A stretch of 64,000 bases of DNA from G963668605 sp963668605 (GCA_963668605.1 OY764903.1:3410001-3474000), one strand, 5' to 3'. Positions 36,429 to 45,004 are shown, counted from the stretch's first letter. Notes: a model not told the origin generated them from the letters alone. Program-made: numbers and translations.

Positions 36429-37433
36429 ATGCCAGATCCAGACAAGACCACCCCGGACACATCGGCGCCACAGAGCGTCGATATGCATCTTGATCGGCTG
36501 CTTGTCCCGACGCTTGACGAGCCATGGTTTCGCTCCCTGATTCATAGCGTCAAAGACATCATCTCGCCTCCCAAACTCCCACCGCTGGAGATCACTTCAA
36601 AGCCGGTTGCCGTGAAAGACATTTGGGGGCTAACTGCCGGTTACGAAACGCGCGCCGGATTCACTTCGTTTGTCATCCATGCGACTATCGCGGCTCTCCT
36701 GCTACTGGTAGGCACCAACAAGACGGTGCAGAACGCAGTGAAGGAGTCCGTTACGCTGGTCGCTCCGGACCTGGCGGCATACATCCCAAAGGCCGCACCG
36801 CAGAAGCAGACCATGGGCGGCGGTGGTGGTGGCGGCGACAGATCGCCTCTGCCCGCCAGCAAAGGTAGGCTTCCGAGAGCGGCGCTACGGCAGTTCACTC
36901 CGCCGATGGCGGTCGTGAATAACGACAATCCAAAGCTGATTATGGAGCCGACAATCATCGCTCCTCCGAACGCTAACCTGCCGCAAGTAAACATGGCACA
37001 GTACGGCGATCCGTTCGCAAAGGCCGGTCCTCCTTCAAACGGGCCGGGGTCGGGCGGCGGCATCGGTTCGGGTTCCGGCGGCGGCGTTGGTTCGGGTCGG
37101 GGCGGAGGCGTGGGTCCAGGTGAAGGCGGTGGTATCGGCGGCGGCGTGTACCGCATCGGCGGTGGCGTTTCCGCGCCCACGCTGCTCTTTAAGGTGGAGC
37201 CCGAGTACTCCGAAGAGGCTCGCAAGGCGAAGTTCCAGGGCACGGTCGTGCTCTATGTGGTTGTCGACGAGAAGGGTATGCCGCAGCAACTGCGCGTCTT
37301 GCGCCCGCTTGGCCTCGGCCTCGACGAAAAAGCCGTCGAAGCGGTCCAGAAGTGGCGATTCAAGCCTGGCGTCAAGGACGGCAAAGCCGTATCAGTGGCT
37401 GCAACCATAGAAGTCAACTTCCGCCTGCTGTAA
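36429..37433 (+). CDS. TonB-like energy transducer with long cytoplasmic N-terminus and Gly-rich linker
   Basis: A 334-residue protein. About 75 residues precede the single membrane helix (TSFVIHATIAALLLLVG), much longer than usual for TonB. A Gly/Ser-rich linker (about 195-245) replaces the normal Pro-rich spacer. The C-terminal TonB domain begins LLFKVEPEYSEEARKAKFQGT and has EKAVEAVQKWRFKPG. It would couple ExbB/ExbD energy to outer-membrane receptors. No exb gene is adjacent; the exb set lies at 40984-42750. The ATG at 36429 is preferred over a TTG at 36411. Confidence 0.88.
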   Translation: MPDPDKTTPDTSAPQSVDMHLDRLLVPTLDEPWFRSLIHSVKDIISPPKLPPLEITSKPVAVKDIWGLTAGYETRAGFTSFVIHATIAALLLLVGTNKTVQNAVKESVTLVAPDLAAYIPKAAPQKQTMGGGGGGGDRSPLPASKGRLPRAALRQFTPPMAVVNNDNPKLIMEPTIIAPPNANLPQVNMAQYGDPFAKAGPPSNGPGSGGGIGSGSGGGVGSGRGGGVGPGEGGGIGGGVYRIGGGVSAPTLLFKVEPEYSEEARKAKFQGTVVLYVVVDEKGMPQQLRVLRPLGLGLDEKAVEAVQKWRFKPGVKDGKAVSVAATIEVNFRLL

Positions 37434-37497
37434 GCCTGCCTGCTGCGCAGCATTGTGCGCTCCGCTCGAAGATGAGAGTCCGATTGTTGGACGCGGT

Positions 37498-37833
37498 CTA
37501 AAGCGGTTCGTCGATCTTGCGAAGGTGATCCCAGGAGTAGATTCCGCTCTGGTGCCCATCGCTCCATTTGATCTGAATTGCATAGCTGCCTACCGCTTCC
37601 ACGTCTAGCATCTTCAACGCGGGCTTGAACATCTGGAATGGATTGGCTTTCGGCGCGGCGTAATCGGTTTTCTGTGGTTCCGTGCCATGCGAGCCGGTGC
37701 AAGCGGCGCACGGACAGTTGTCGCGCAGCCATTCCAGCGTGTACTCGCTGTGGCGTCCATCACGCCAGTCGATCTTGATGCCTTTCGACTTCGAGATGGC
37801 TATGTGTTCAGGATCCAATTCCGCACTCCTCAC
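37498..37833 (-). CDS. DUF971-domain protein
   Basis: A 111-residue stand-alone DUF971 (gamma-butyrobetaine hydroxylase N-terminal-like) domain. Conserved parts are GIKIDWRDGRHSEYTLEWLRD, the CPCAACTG cysteine cluster and YAIQIKWSDGHQSGIYSWDHLR. The three Cys plus a His probably bind zinc. Stand-alone copies are common and of unknown role, with links to Fe-S assembly proposed. The ATG overlaps the rel stop (ATGA), so it is coupled to rel. Confidence 0.9.
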   Translation of the reverse strand: MRSAELDPEHIAISKSKGIKIDWRDGRHSEYTLEWLRDNCPCAACTGSHGTEPQKTDYAAPKANPFQMFKPALKMLDVEAVGSYAIQIKWSDGHQSGIYSWDHLRKIDEPL

Positions 37834-40055
37834 TGCACTCGCTCGATATCCCGCACGCCCGAGATGCGCCGCACTGCGCTCAAGACGCGTTCGAGTTGCT
37901 TCTTGTCCTTGATCTCCACCGTCATATCGATCACCGCACCATCGCCGCGCTTTTCGTCCTGGCGCGCCTCAAGTGTCCGAATATTCGCGCTTTCGTCGAA
38001 CAGCACCGAAGTGAGCTGGTTGAGAATACCCGGACGCTCGTCGGTCGAAACGGTCATCTTGACGGGGAACGACTCAGAGGCCGCACGCGCCCATTCGACG
38101 TCGATCTTGCGCTCCACTTCATACATCAGGCTCTCGACGTTGGGGCAATGCGTGGAGTGCACGGCTACGCCTTTGCCGCGCGTGACGTACCCGACAATCG
38201 CTTCGCCGCGAATCGGATTGCAGCACTTGGCACGGTAGACCAGCAGGTCATCGATCCCCTTCACCTTGATGATGAGATCGGCGCCTCCGGCCTTGCCAGC
38301 CGGCGCGACGGCGGGAATGGACGGCGGCACTTCGAGCGGTTCGTCTTCGACAACTCCCGGGGCAAGTTTCTGCAGTACCTGCCTCGCGGAAAACTTGCCG
38401 TAGCCAAGGGCTGCGTAGAGATCTTCGGCCTTGCCGACGCCGTAGTCGTCCGTTACAGCCTGCCATTCGGCGCGCGTAACGCGGTTGAGGTGGACACCGA
38501 GACGACGTGCCTCCTTCTCCAAATATTTCTGCCCGATCTCGACTGCTTTGGCACGCTCGGTGGTGTTGATGACATGGCGAATCTTGTTGCGCGCGCGCGA
38601 GGTCTTGACGATCGCCAGCCAGTCCTTGCTGGGATCATGGCCCTGCTGCGTGAGAATTTCGACCACATCGCCGTTCTTCAGGCCGTACTTGAGCGGGACG
38701 ATCCTGCCGTTCACCTTGGCGCCGACGCAGGTGTGGCCGACGTCGCTATGGATCGCATAGGCAAAATCGATCGGCGTGGCATCCCGCGGCAGGATGATGA
38801 CTCGGCCTTTCGGCGTGAAAGTGTAAACCTCTTCGGGGTACAGATCCACCTTTAGGGTGGACATGAACTCGCCCGGGTCACGTATTTCGCGCTGCCATTC
38901 GACGAGTTGGCGCAGCCAGGCGATACGCTGGTCATCGTCGGCGCCGCCCTTCCTGCCCTCTTTGTATTTCCAATGCGCCGCGATGCCCTCTTCGGCGATG
39001 CGATGCATCTCTTCGGTGCGGATCTGCACCTCAAAGGCCTGCCCACCCGGCCCCATCACTGAGGTGTGCAGGGACTGGTACAGGTTGGGGCGCGGAATTG
39101 CGATGAAATCCTTGATTCGGCCAGGGATCGGATGCCACTCGTTGTGGATCACACCGAGCGCCGCATAGCAGTTCTTTACAGAATCGGTTATGATTCGCAA
39201 GGCGAGGAGGTCATAGACCTGGTCAAAGCCGATTTTCTGGCGCTTGAGTTTGAGATAGATCGAGTACGGACGTTTGCGGCGACCCTCGACGCGCGCCGGA
39301 ACACCCTCGGCGGCTAGTTTGGCTTCGACGGTCGTCCGGATGTTCTGTAGAAACTCGTCGTTCGCGTGGCGGTTCACCTCGATCGCATCGACGATGTCCT
39401 TGAACGCGTCGGGCTCGAGGAAGCCAAATGCCAAATCCTCCAGCTCGGCGCGGATTTTGCCCATTCCGAGACGGTGGGCCACGGGCGCGTAAATCTCCAG
39501 CGTCTCCTGAGCAATGCGCTCCTGGCGCACGCGGTCAAGGCTTCCCAGCGTCCGCAGGTTATGAATCCGGTCGGACAGTTTCACCAGCACGACACGAATG
39601 TCGGTGACCATCGCCAGGAGCATCTTGCGGACGCTTTCGGCCTGACGATCCTCCCGCGAATAGAATTTCAGCTTGCTGAGTTTGGTGACGCCATCGACGC
39701 AGCGTGCCACCTCCTCGCCGAACAGCTTACGGATCTGCTCGACGCTGACGCCGGTGTCTTCGACCACGTCGTGGAGCAGGCCGGTTTGCAGGCACACCAG
39801 ATCCATATGGTTGGCGGCGAGCAGAAGTGAGACTTCGAGCGGGTGGATAATGTAGGGTTCGCCGGAAACGCGTTTCTGAGTGGCGTGGCGTTCAGCCGCG
39901 TACTCGTAGGCCTTGCGCAACATCGTGAGGTCCCCGGCCGGACGCGACTCGCGCACCTTGTCTTCGAGCGTTTGGTAGAGGCTATCGGCTTCCGGGAACC
40001 TTCCCGCTTTCGCCAAAGACTCGGGAGTTGTGGCTTGGGGCGGCTCTAGGGACAT
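37830..40055 (-). CDS. rel: Bifunctional (p)ppGpp synthetase/hydrolase
   Basis: A 741-residue long RelA/SpoT homologue. The HD hydrolase domain has the HD pair in LLHDVVEDTGVS and upstream HPLEVSLLLA. The synthetase domain has RIITDSVKNCYAALGVIH and PNLYQSLHTSVMG. TGS (VYTFTPKGRVIILPRDATPIDFAY), a zinc-finger-like segment (RAKCCNPIRGEAIVGYVTRG) and a C-terminal ACT domain follow. The intact HD motif suggests both synthesis and hydrolysis. The start codon has no clear Shine-Dalgarno, and a strong hairpin ends 8 bases before it. Confidence 0.95.
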   Translation of the reverse strand: MSLEPPQATTPESLAKAGRFPEADSLYQTLEDKVRESRPAGDLTMLRKAYEYAAERHATQKRVSGEPYIIHPLEVSLLLAANHMDLVCLQTGLLHDVVEDTGVSVEQIRKLFGEEVARCVDGVTKLSKLKFYSREDRQAESVRKMLLAMVTDIRVVLVKLSDRIHNLRTLGSLDRVRQERIAQETLEIYAPVAHRLGMGKIRAELEDLAFGFLEPDAFKDIVDAIEVNRHANDEFLQNIRTTVEAKLAAEGVPARVEGRRKRPYSIYLKLKRQKIGFDQVYDLLALRIITDSVKNCYAALGVIHNEWHPIPGRIKDFIAIPRPNLYQSLHTSVMGPGGQAFEVQIRTEEMHRIAEEGIAAHWKYKEGRKGGADDDQRIAWLRQLVEWQREIRDPGEFMSTLKVDLYPEEVYTFTPKGRVIILPRDATPIDFAYAIHSDVGHTCVGAKVNGRIVPLKYGLKNGDVVEILTQQGHDPSKDWLAIVKTSRARNKIRHVINTTERAKAVEIGQKYLEKEARRLGVHLNRVTRAEWQAVTDDYGVGKAEDLYAALGYGKFSARQVLQKLAPGVVEDEPLEVPPSIPAVAPAGKAGGADLIIKVKGIDDLLVYRAKCCNPIRGEAIVGYVTRGKGVAVHSTHCPNVESLMYEVERKIDVEWARAASESFPVKMTVSTDERPGILNQLTSVLFDESANIRTLEARQDEKRGDGAVIDMTVEIKDKKQLERVLSAVRRISGVRDIERVQ

Positions 40056-40063
40056 GGAGACAA

Positions 40064-40090
40064 GACGGGCGGCCGCGTGGGCCGCCCGTC
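40064..40090 (-). terminator. GC-rich hairpin between the TPR gene and rel
   Basis: A perfect 11-bp stem (40064-40074 with 40080-40090) encloses a 5-base loop. On the plus strand it is followed by TTTATT, a good terminator tail; on the minus strand, the sense strand here, by only TTG. It probably ends tonB-exb-TPR transcripts, or acts as a structure in the rel leader because it ends 8 bases upstream of the rel ATG. Confidence 0.6.
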
Positions 40091-40141
40091 TTTATTATAA
40101 CTATAAGCTGCCGTCCACGTTTGGATCGCGGCAGGCAAACG

Positions 40142-40957
40142 CTACTTCTTCTCTTCCTGAACGATACCGCCTGCGGGAGCCTGCGCGGCCTTGGCGGCCT
40201 TGGCTTTCTTGGTGTCGAGCGTCTTCTGAACCCACTCGTCGGCCATCTCGGTCTCCTTCTTGTAAAGTTCGGTGGAGTCCATCAGATCGGCCTTCTCACG
40301 GTGCAGCAGGTTGAGGTAAGCCATCGCATCGTCATACTCGGGATCGACGCCAACCGCGCTCTGGAGGTACTTGATGCCCTCTTCGATCCCAGGAAGATTC
40401 TTCTCAGCAAGGGCCGTGCGCTGCTTCTTTTCCTTAAGCGGACCGGGGTCTTCCGGCCGCATACCCATCTTGGCGCGCGCTTCCATGCGGTCCTGATAAG
40501 CGCGGGTCCAGGCGATCACACCGAGCGTGTAGTAGGCTTCCTTGTTCTTCGGGTCGACCCCGATGAGCTTGGAGTACCACTCTTTGGCTTCGTCCATCTT
40601 CTTTTGATTGAAGTAGAGCAACGCGATGGAGGCCATGGCGATCGGGTTCTTGGCATCCTGGTCCAGCACCTGTTTGAACTGCTCATAGGCGGCCTGGGCC
40701 ATTTTCGTGTTCTCGGGAGAATCGGCGCCCGGGATGTACTGCATCATGTACGCGGTTGCCAGGTAAAGCTTGGCGTTGGCGTTCTGCGGATCGAGAGCGA
40801 TCGCTTCCTTGAAGCGGTCCGTCGCTTCCTGGTACTTGGCATTCTTGTAGGCCTGCACACCCTTGTTGAGATGATCGCGCGACTTGAGCTTGTCGCAGCC
40901 GGTCATCAGGAACGCGACCAAAAGCACGGAAATTGAGAGGATGAGTTTACGGTTCAT
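40142..40957 (-). CDS. TPR-repeat lipoprotein
   Basis: A 271-residue protein. The signal peptide ends in the lipobox LMTGC (Cys at about residue 21). Tetratricopeptide repeats follow: LNKGVQAYKNAKYQEATDRF, IALLYFNQKKMDEAKEWYSK and KEAYYTLGVIAWTRAYQ. It would be anchored on the periplasmic face of a membrane as a scaffold. It is the last gene of the tonB-exbB-exbD-exbD set, 26 bases after the second exbD, suggesting a part in TonB-linked transport. Confidence 0.9.
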   Translation of the reverse strand: MNRKLILSISVLLVAFLMTGCDKLKSRDHLNKGVQAYKNAKYQEATDRFKEAIALDPQNANAKLYLATAYMMQYIPGADSPENTKMAQAAYEQFKQVLDQDAKNPIAMASIALLYFNQKKMDEAKEWYSKLIGVDPKNKEAYYTLGVIAWTRAYQDRMEARAKMGMRPEDPGPLKEKKQRTALAEKNLPGIEEGIKYLQSAVGVDPEYDDAMAYLNLLHREKADLMDSTELYKKETEMADEWVQKTLDTKKAKAAKAAQAPAGGIVQEEKK

Positions 40958-40983
40958 TATGATCTCCTGACGAAGATGCCCGC

Positions 40984-41412
40984 CTACTGGCCCGCCTTGA
41001 CCTTTGGCGTCATCAAGCCGACCTTGTCGAGACCGGCGCCCTTAGCGATATCGATGGCACGTGCCACTACCTGGTACTCGAGGTCGGGGTCGCCGTCCAC
41101 GAACACGACGCGTTCGGCGCGCGTCTTGAAGATGTCTTCCAGGCGCTTCCCGAGGCGGCTCTCGTCCGTCACTTCGGTGTTCAGCATCATCGACTTGTCT
41201 TTGTTGATGATGATCACAACGGTGCGGTTGTCCGCCTGCGACGGCTGTTGATTCGGAGGCGGCGGCTGCGGAACCAGAGTCTCGAGTCCGTGCGGCGTCA
41301 TCGGCGTGATGACCATGAAGATGATCAACAATACAAGCAGAACGTCGATCATCGGGGTCATATTAATTTCGGATTTCGGTCCACCACCGGATCCGCCAAC
41401 GTTCATTGACAT
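40984..41412 (-). CDS. exbD: ExbD/TolR-family proton-channel subunit (second copy)
   Basis: A 142-residue protein with a short cytoplasmic tail, one membrane helix with the key Asp (INMTPMIDVLLVLLIIFMVI) and a periplasmic domain (RVVFVDGDPDLEYQVVARAID). The Asp in the helix carries protons in ExbBD/TolQR. It follows another exbD by 43 bases. Paired ExbD paralogues are common in large TonB-using bacteria and may form hetero-dimers. Confidence 0.93.
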   Translation of the reverse strand: MSMNVGGSGGGPKSEINMTPMIDVLLVLLIIFMVITPMTPHGLETLVPQPPPPNQQPSQADNRTVVIIINKDKSMMLNTEVTDESRLGKRLEDIFKTRAERVVFVDGDPDLEYQVVARAIDIAKGAGLDKVGLMTPKVKAGQ

Positions 41413-41455
41413 AAGATTGCTCCTTTTCTGCTACACGCCTTAAGGACTTGAGGCG

Positions 41456-41908
41456 TCAGTTCCCCACCGGCTGGGACATGTTTCTTTCTTTTTCTTTTTC
41501 CTTGTTTTCGTCGGTGAGCAGACCAAGCTGGTCCACGCCGGCTGCACGCAAGTTGTCGATGCACTCCACCACACGCTCGTAGCGCGCACGCGCGTCACTC
41601 TTGACGTACACCGTCTTATCCAGCCTGTTCGTCAGCAGGTCCTTGACCTTCTGTGGCAGCTGGTCCGGCGGAGTCTGAGCGCTGCCGAGATAGGTGCGCC
41701 CGTCGCGCGTCACGGCCACGATCACGGCATCTTCCTTGTCGGCGTTCTGCATGGCAATCGGATTTCTCGTCTTCACCATGTCAACGCTCACACCCTTGGA
41801 GAGCATGGGCGTGATAACCATGAAGATGATAAGCATCACGAGCATCACGTCCACCATCGGGGTGACGTTGATATCGGCTACCGGGCTGGTAGGTTGTCTT
41901 TTTAGCAT
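41456..41908 (-). CDS. exbD: ExbD/TolR-family proton-channel subunit (first copy)
   Basis: A 150-residue protein beginning MLKRQPTSPVADINVTPMVD, with the proton-carrying Asp in the membrane helix VDVMLVMLIIFMVI and a periplasmic domain (KTVYVKSDARARYERVVECID). The C-terminal tail is charged (ENKEKEKERN). AAGGAGAAAAGGCA precedes the ATG and decides against a longer frame to 41977. It lies between exbB and the second exbD. Confidence 0.93.
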   Translation of the reverse strand: MLKRQPTSPVADINVTPMVDVMLVMLIIFMVITPMLSKGVSVDMVKTRNPIAMQNADKEDAVIVAVTRDGRTYLGSAQTPPDQLPQKVKDLLTNRLDKTVYVKSDARARYERVVECIDNLRAAGVDQLGLLTDENKEKEKERNMSQPVGN

Positions 41909-41942
41909 TGCCTTTTCTCCTTGCTTCCGGCTCGCCGGTCCG

Positions 41943-41979
41943 GAGTGCCGGCGAAGCTTCGACAGCTTCGCCGGCACTC
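41943..41979 (-). promoter_or_regulatory. Intercistronic 16-bp hairpin between exbB and exbD
   Basis: A perfect 16-bp inverted repeat (41943-41958 with 41964-41979) with a 5-base loop lies in the 113-base gap. Shorter CTCGCCGG motifs flank it on both sides. There is no T-run on the sense strand, so it is not a typical terminator. It could stabilise the upstream exbB message or set partial read-through. Confidence 0.75.
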
Positions 41980-42021
41980 TCCGGTTTCAACTCGCCGGAA
42001 CCGCGAAATGCCTACGTCCGA

Positions 42022-42750
42022 CTACTTGTGGGACTTAGAACCAACACGCTTGAGGAAGTAGTCGATCAATTCGGAACTGGAGTTGCCCATCTCCACGTCG
42101 AAACCTTCCACCTTGTTCGTGAAGTAGTTGTACATCCACACGGCAGGGACGGCCACGAACAGACCGATAGCGGTCGTAACCAGGGCTTCCGAAATACCGC
42201 CGGCAACCGCGCCGAGTCCGGTTCCCTTCTCAGTCGCGATACCTTTGAACGCGTTGATGATGCCAACGACCGTTCCGAACAGTCCCACAAAGGGGGCCGT
42301 CGAACCGATGGTCGCCAGACCGCTGACGCCGCGCTTGAGTTCGGCGTGCACGATGGCTTCGGCGCGTTCGAGAGCGCGCTTACTGGCATCGATCTCTTCA
42401 CCGGAGATTTCGTTGCTCAACTGGTGAGCGCGAAATTCCTGCAAACCGGCGACAACGACCTTGGCCAAATGGCTCTTCTTGTAGCGGTCCGCGATCTTGA
42501 TGGCTTCATCGAGCTTGCCCTCGCGTAGCGCGCCGGCAACCGCGGGCGCAAACTGGTGGGACTGTTTCTTGGCGCCGCTGTACGCGATGAGACGGTCAAT
42601 CATGATGCCGATGGACCAGGCCGACATGATGAACATCACGATCACGACGAGCTTTGCGAGGAGACCCATCTGGGTCCACATGGAACGGGCGTCGAAAGCG
42701 ACGGCTTCCTGCAATAACAGGAAAGCCCATACTTGCGTCTGCATTAGCAT
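42022..42750 (-). CDS. exbB: ExbB/TolQ/MotA-family proton-channel protein
   Basis: A 242-residue protein with three membrane helices: one near residues 30-52 (LLAKLVVIVMFIMSAWSIGIMIDRL) and a C-terminal pair (LATIGSTAPFVGLFGTVVGIINAF and ALVTTAIGLFVAVPAVWMYNYF). These are the conserved MotA/TolQ/ExbB core. It forms the pentameric channel around ExbD. GGAGAAAAAACA precedes the ATG. It is bracketed by two strong intercistronic hairpins. Confidence 0.94.
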   Translation of the reverse strand: MLMQTQVWAFLLLQEAVAFDARSMWTQMGLLAKLVVIVMFIMSAWSIGIMIDRLIAYSGAKKQSHQFAPAVAGALREGKLDEAIKIADRYKKSHLAKVVVAGLQEFRAHQLSNEISGEEIDASKRALERAEAIVHAELKRGVSGLATIGSTAPFVGLFGTVVGIINAFKGIATEKGTGLGAVAGGISEALVTTAIGLFVAVPAVWMYNYFTNKVEGFDVEMGNSSSELIDYFLKRVGSKSHK

Positions 42751-42800
42751 TGTTTTTTCTCCTGCGAGTTGAATTTAGAGATTCACTACATTCTAAGGCC

Positions 42801-42838
42801 GGGCGGACGGCGCGACTCTTGGCGCGCACCGTCCGCCC
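42801..42838 (-). promoter_or_regulatory. Intercistronic hairpin between tonB and exbB
   Basis: A 10-bp perfect outer stem (42801-42810 with 42829-42838), then a further 4-bp CGCG/CGCG stem across a 2-base bulge, and an 8-base loop. No T-run follows on the sense strand. With the hairpin at 41943-41979 it brackets exbB. Confidence 0.7.
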
Positions 42839-42845
42839 GTCCGGA

Positions 42846-43616
42846 CTACTGGCTCAACGTGAAGTTCACGTCGATTTGCGTAACAACTTCCACCGGCTCT
42901 CCGTTGAGGAGGGTCGGTTGATAGACCCATTGGCGGACGGCTTCCGTCGCCGATGGCACGAGCAGCGGGTGTCCACTAACTAGCGTCAGATTCTGGATGG
43001 CGCCGTCGCGGCCGATGATGGCCGTAAAGCGCACTGTTCCCTGAATACGCGCCTGCTTCGCCAGCGGAGGATACATCGGCTTCGGCTGCTTCACCAACTT
43101 CGCCGATTGCACGTTGCCACCAACGCGGATGCGCTGCACTTCCTTCGGCTTGACGACTTCCTGCTTCGGCGGAGGAGGCGGAGGAGGCGCTGCCGTCGGG
43201 ACCGATCCAATGATGCCGCCGAGGACGCCACCCATCTGGCCACCCGGGACACCGCCCGGAACGCCGCCAACGACGCCAGCGCCACCAATATTAGCCGGCG
43301 GGAGTTCTTCTTCGCGGATCATGGCGATCTCTTTTGGAATCACCTTCGGCGCCATCAGGCGGCCCGCGTCGAATTGGCGCGGAACAATTTTCGCGACCTT
43401 CACGGGAGCGGCGGCCGCAGGCGGAGGCGGCGGGGGAGGCGGCGGGGGAGGCGCTACCAGAAAACTAGTCAGTGTGCCTTTTGGCAGCACGTCAGTCCAA
43501 ATCAGCGGAACCAGCACCAGCAAGCCAACCAGTACGACCTGGATTCCGAACGAAAGCGCTACCGTCCAGGGCTTGTTTGTCTTGCCTGTCCCTTCTACAA
43601 AGACTTGCTCAAACAT
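42846..43616 (-). CDS. tonB: TonB energy transducer with polyproline tracts
   Basis: A 256-residue protein. A short cytoplasmic tail and one membrane helix (TVALSFGIQVVLVGLLVLVPLIW) are followed by 11 consecutive prolines near residue 55, a Gly-rich spacer, a 7-proline tract, and a TonB C-terminal domain (QPKPMYPPLAKQARIQGTVRF, SATEAVRQWVYQP). It transmits proton-motive force to outer-membrane receptors. It leads the exbB-exbD-exbD-TPR operon. The proline runs imply dependence on EF-P, encoded at 51791. Confidence 0.94.
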   Translation of the reverse strand: MFEQVFVEGTGKTNKPWTVALSFGIQVVLVGLLVLVPLIWTDVLPKGTLTSFLVAPPPPPPPPPPPAAAAPVKVAKIVPRQFDAGRLMAPKVIPKEIAMIREEELPPANIGGAGVVGGVPGGVPGGQMGGVLGGIIGSVPTAAPPPPPPPKQEVVKPKEVQRIRVGGNVQSAKLVKQPKPMYPPLAKQARIQGTVRFTAIIGRDGAIQNLTLVSGHPLLVPSATEAVRQWVYQPTLLNGEPVEVVTQIDVNFTLSQ

Positions 43617-43701
43617 GACTTTTTATCCTTTCCTCGCCATCAATTTTTTAGACCCCGGAACCACGCAGATTGTTCCCGGTTCCGTCAGGTTGGCGACGCC
43701 A

Positions 43702-44913
43702 TCACTTCACTGTATTCGTTGAATTGCGCCGGACCGTCTCTTTCGTCGCCGATGAACCTCGCCTGCGCTTGTCCATCAGGTCCTGCCAGAATACTAAAAT
43801 TGGGCTTGCAATAAAAACTGAAGAGTACGTGCCTATCAAAATACCAACAACCAAGGCAAAAGCAAATCCATTCAGCACCGGTCCGCCGAAGATCAGCAGC
43901 GACACCGCCGTCAGGAACGTCAAGCCCGACGTCAGAACAGTCCGGCTCAGCGTCTGATTGATACTAATGTTAATCAGGTTTGTGAACTTCTCGCGGCGCA
44001 TCAGTTTGAGATTCTCTCGAATCCGGTCGAACACGACAATCGTGTCGTTCATCGAGTAGCCGACCAGCGTCAAAAGCGCGGCGACCACCGTCAGCGAGAG
44101 TTCCTTGTCGAACAGCGAGAATAGCCCAATCGTGATAATCGTGTCGTGGAACACGGCGACCACGGCAGCCACGCCGTAAATCCACTCGAAACGGAAGGCG
44201 ATATAGACGAGCATACCGGCCAGTGCGAAGAGCGTCGCGCGCACGGCCTGCCAGCGCAACTCGGCGCCCACCTTCGGCCCGACCACTTCCACGTTGCGGA
44301 TCGCAAACTGCGAAGCGCCCAGCTCCTGCCGGAGCGTGTTGAGGACCTGCGGCGTCACGCCGGGAACTCCCGAAAACTCGTCGACACTGTGAACCAGTCC
44401 CGATTTGGCAGCCGAGTCGCGCAGCGCAAAGATCGATTTAACCATGTCGCGCAGTTGATCGTCGGAGAGCGAGACGCCATTACGCAACAGCGGATCGCGC
44501 AGGCGATCGGCCACGGCCACCTGGCCCGTGTTGTTAATGTCGAGCTTGCCACCCAATTGATTCTGACCCAGAGTGTTTGCCAGCGTCGCAACGACCGTCT
44601 GGCGCTCCTGGTCGAGTGCCTTCTCGTCACGCACCTCAGTACCGATCATCAATTCGTTCTCGCCGCTGGTTACAGGCTGAACGCTGATTTCACCGGGGAT
44701 CTTCGCAGAAAGGCTGGATCGTATCTGAGCGACGGGCGGAGTGGAGGCAAACTTCACGTACATCAGCGTGCCGCCCTTGAAGTCGATACCGTAAGCGGGC
44801 CCGCCCTTCAGCGCAAGGCTTGAGAGTCCAACGACTGTAAGCACCAGCGAAGCGATGATAAAGGGCCACTTCTTGCCCAGAAAGTCGAAATGCGTGTCAA
44901 TAAATAATTGCAT
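43702..44913 (-). CDS. secF: Protein translocase subunit SecF
   Basis: A 403-residue inner-membrane protein with six helices. Signatures are ALKGGPAYGIDFKGGTLMYVKF (the D-F-x-G-G motif), LRWQAVRATLFALAGMLVYIAFRFEW and YSMNDTIVVFDRIREN. An inserted periplasmic region of about 100 residues makes it longer than the E. coli protein. With SecD it drives late translocation using proton-motive force. It follows secD after a 91-base gap containing a 7-bp hairpin. Confidence 0.96.
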   Translation of the reverse strand: MQLFIDTHFDFLGKKWPFIIASLVLTVVGLSSLALKGGPAYGIDFKGGTLMYVKFASTPPVAQIRSSLSAKIPGEISVQPVTSGENELMIGTEVRDEKALDQERQTVVATLANTLGQNQLGGKLDINNTGQVAVADRLRDPLLRNGVSLSDDQLRDMVKSIFALRDSAAKSGLVHSVDEFSGVPGVTPQVLNTLRQELGASQFAIRNVEVVGPKVGAELRWQAVRATLFALAGMLVYIAFRFEWIYGVAAVVAVFHDTIITIGLFSLFDKELSLTVVAALLTLVGYSMNDTIVVFDRIRENLKLMRREKFTNLINISINQTLSRTVLTSGLTFLTAVSLLIFGGPVLNGFAFALVVGILIGTYSSVFIASPILVFWQDLMDKRRRGSSATKETVRRNSTNTVK

Positions 44914-45004
44914 GCTGCGCGTTACGCTGGTGGCCCAAAGACTTCTTAGACACCAGCCTCCGTGATTCTGTTCCCGTTCGGATCAAAAAATTTCCGTCTG
45001 TGTC

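Noticed and set aside
44927..44958. 7-bp hairpin between secD and secF as a terminator
   Set aside because: The loop is 18 bases, the stem is short and no T-run follows; secD-secF cotranscription is expected.
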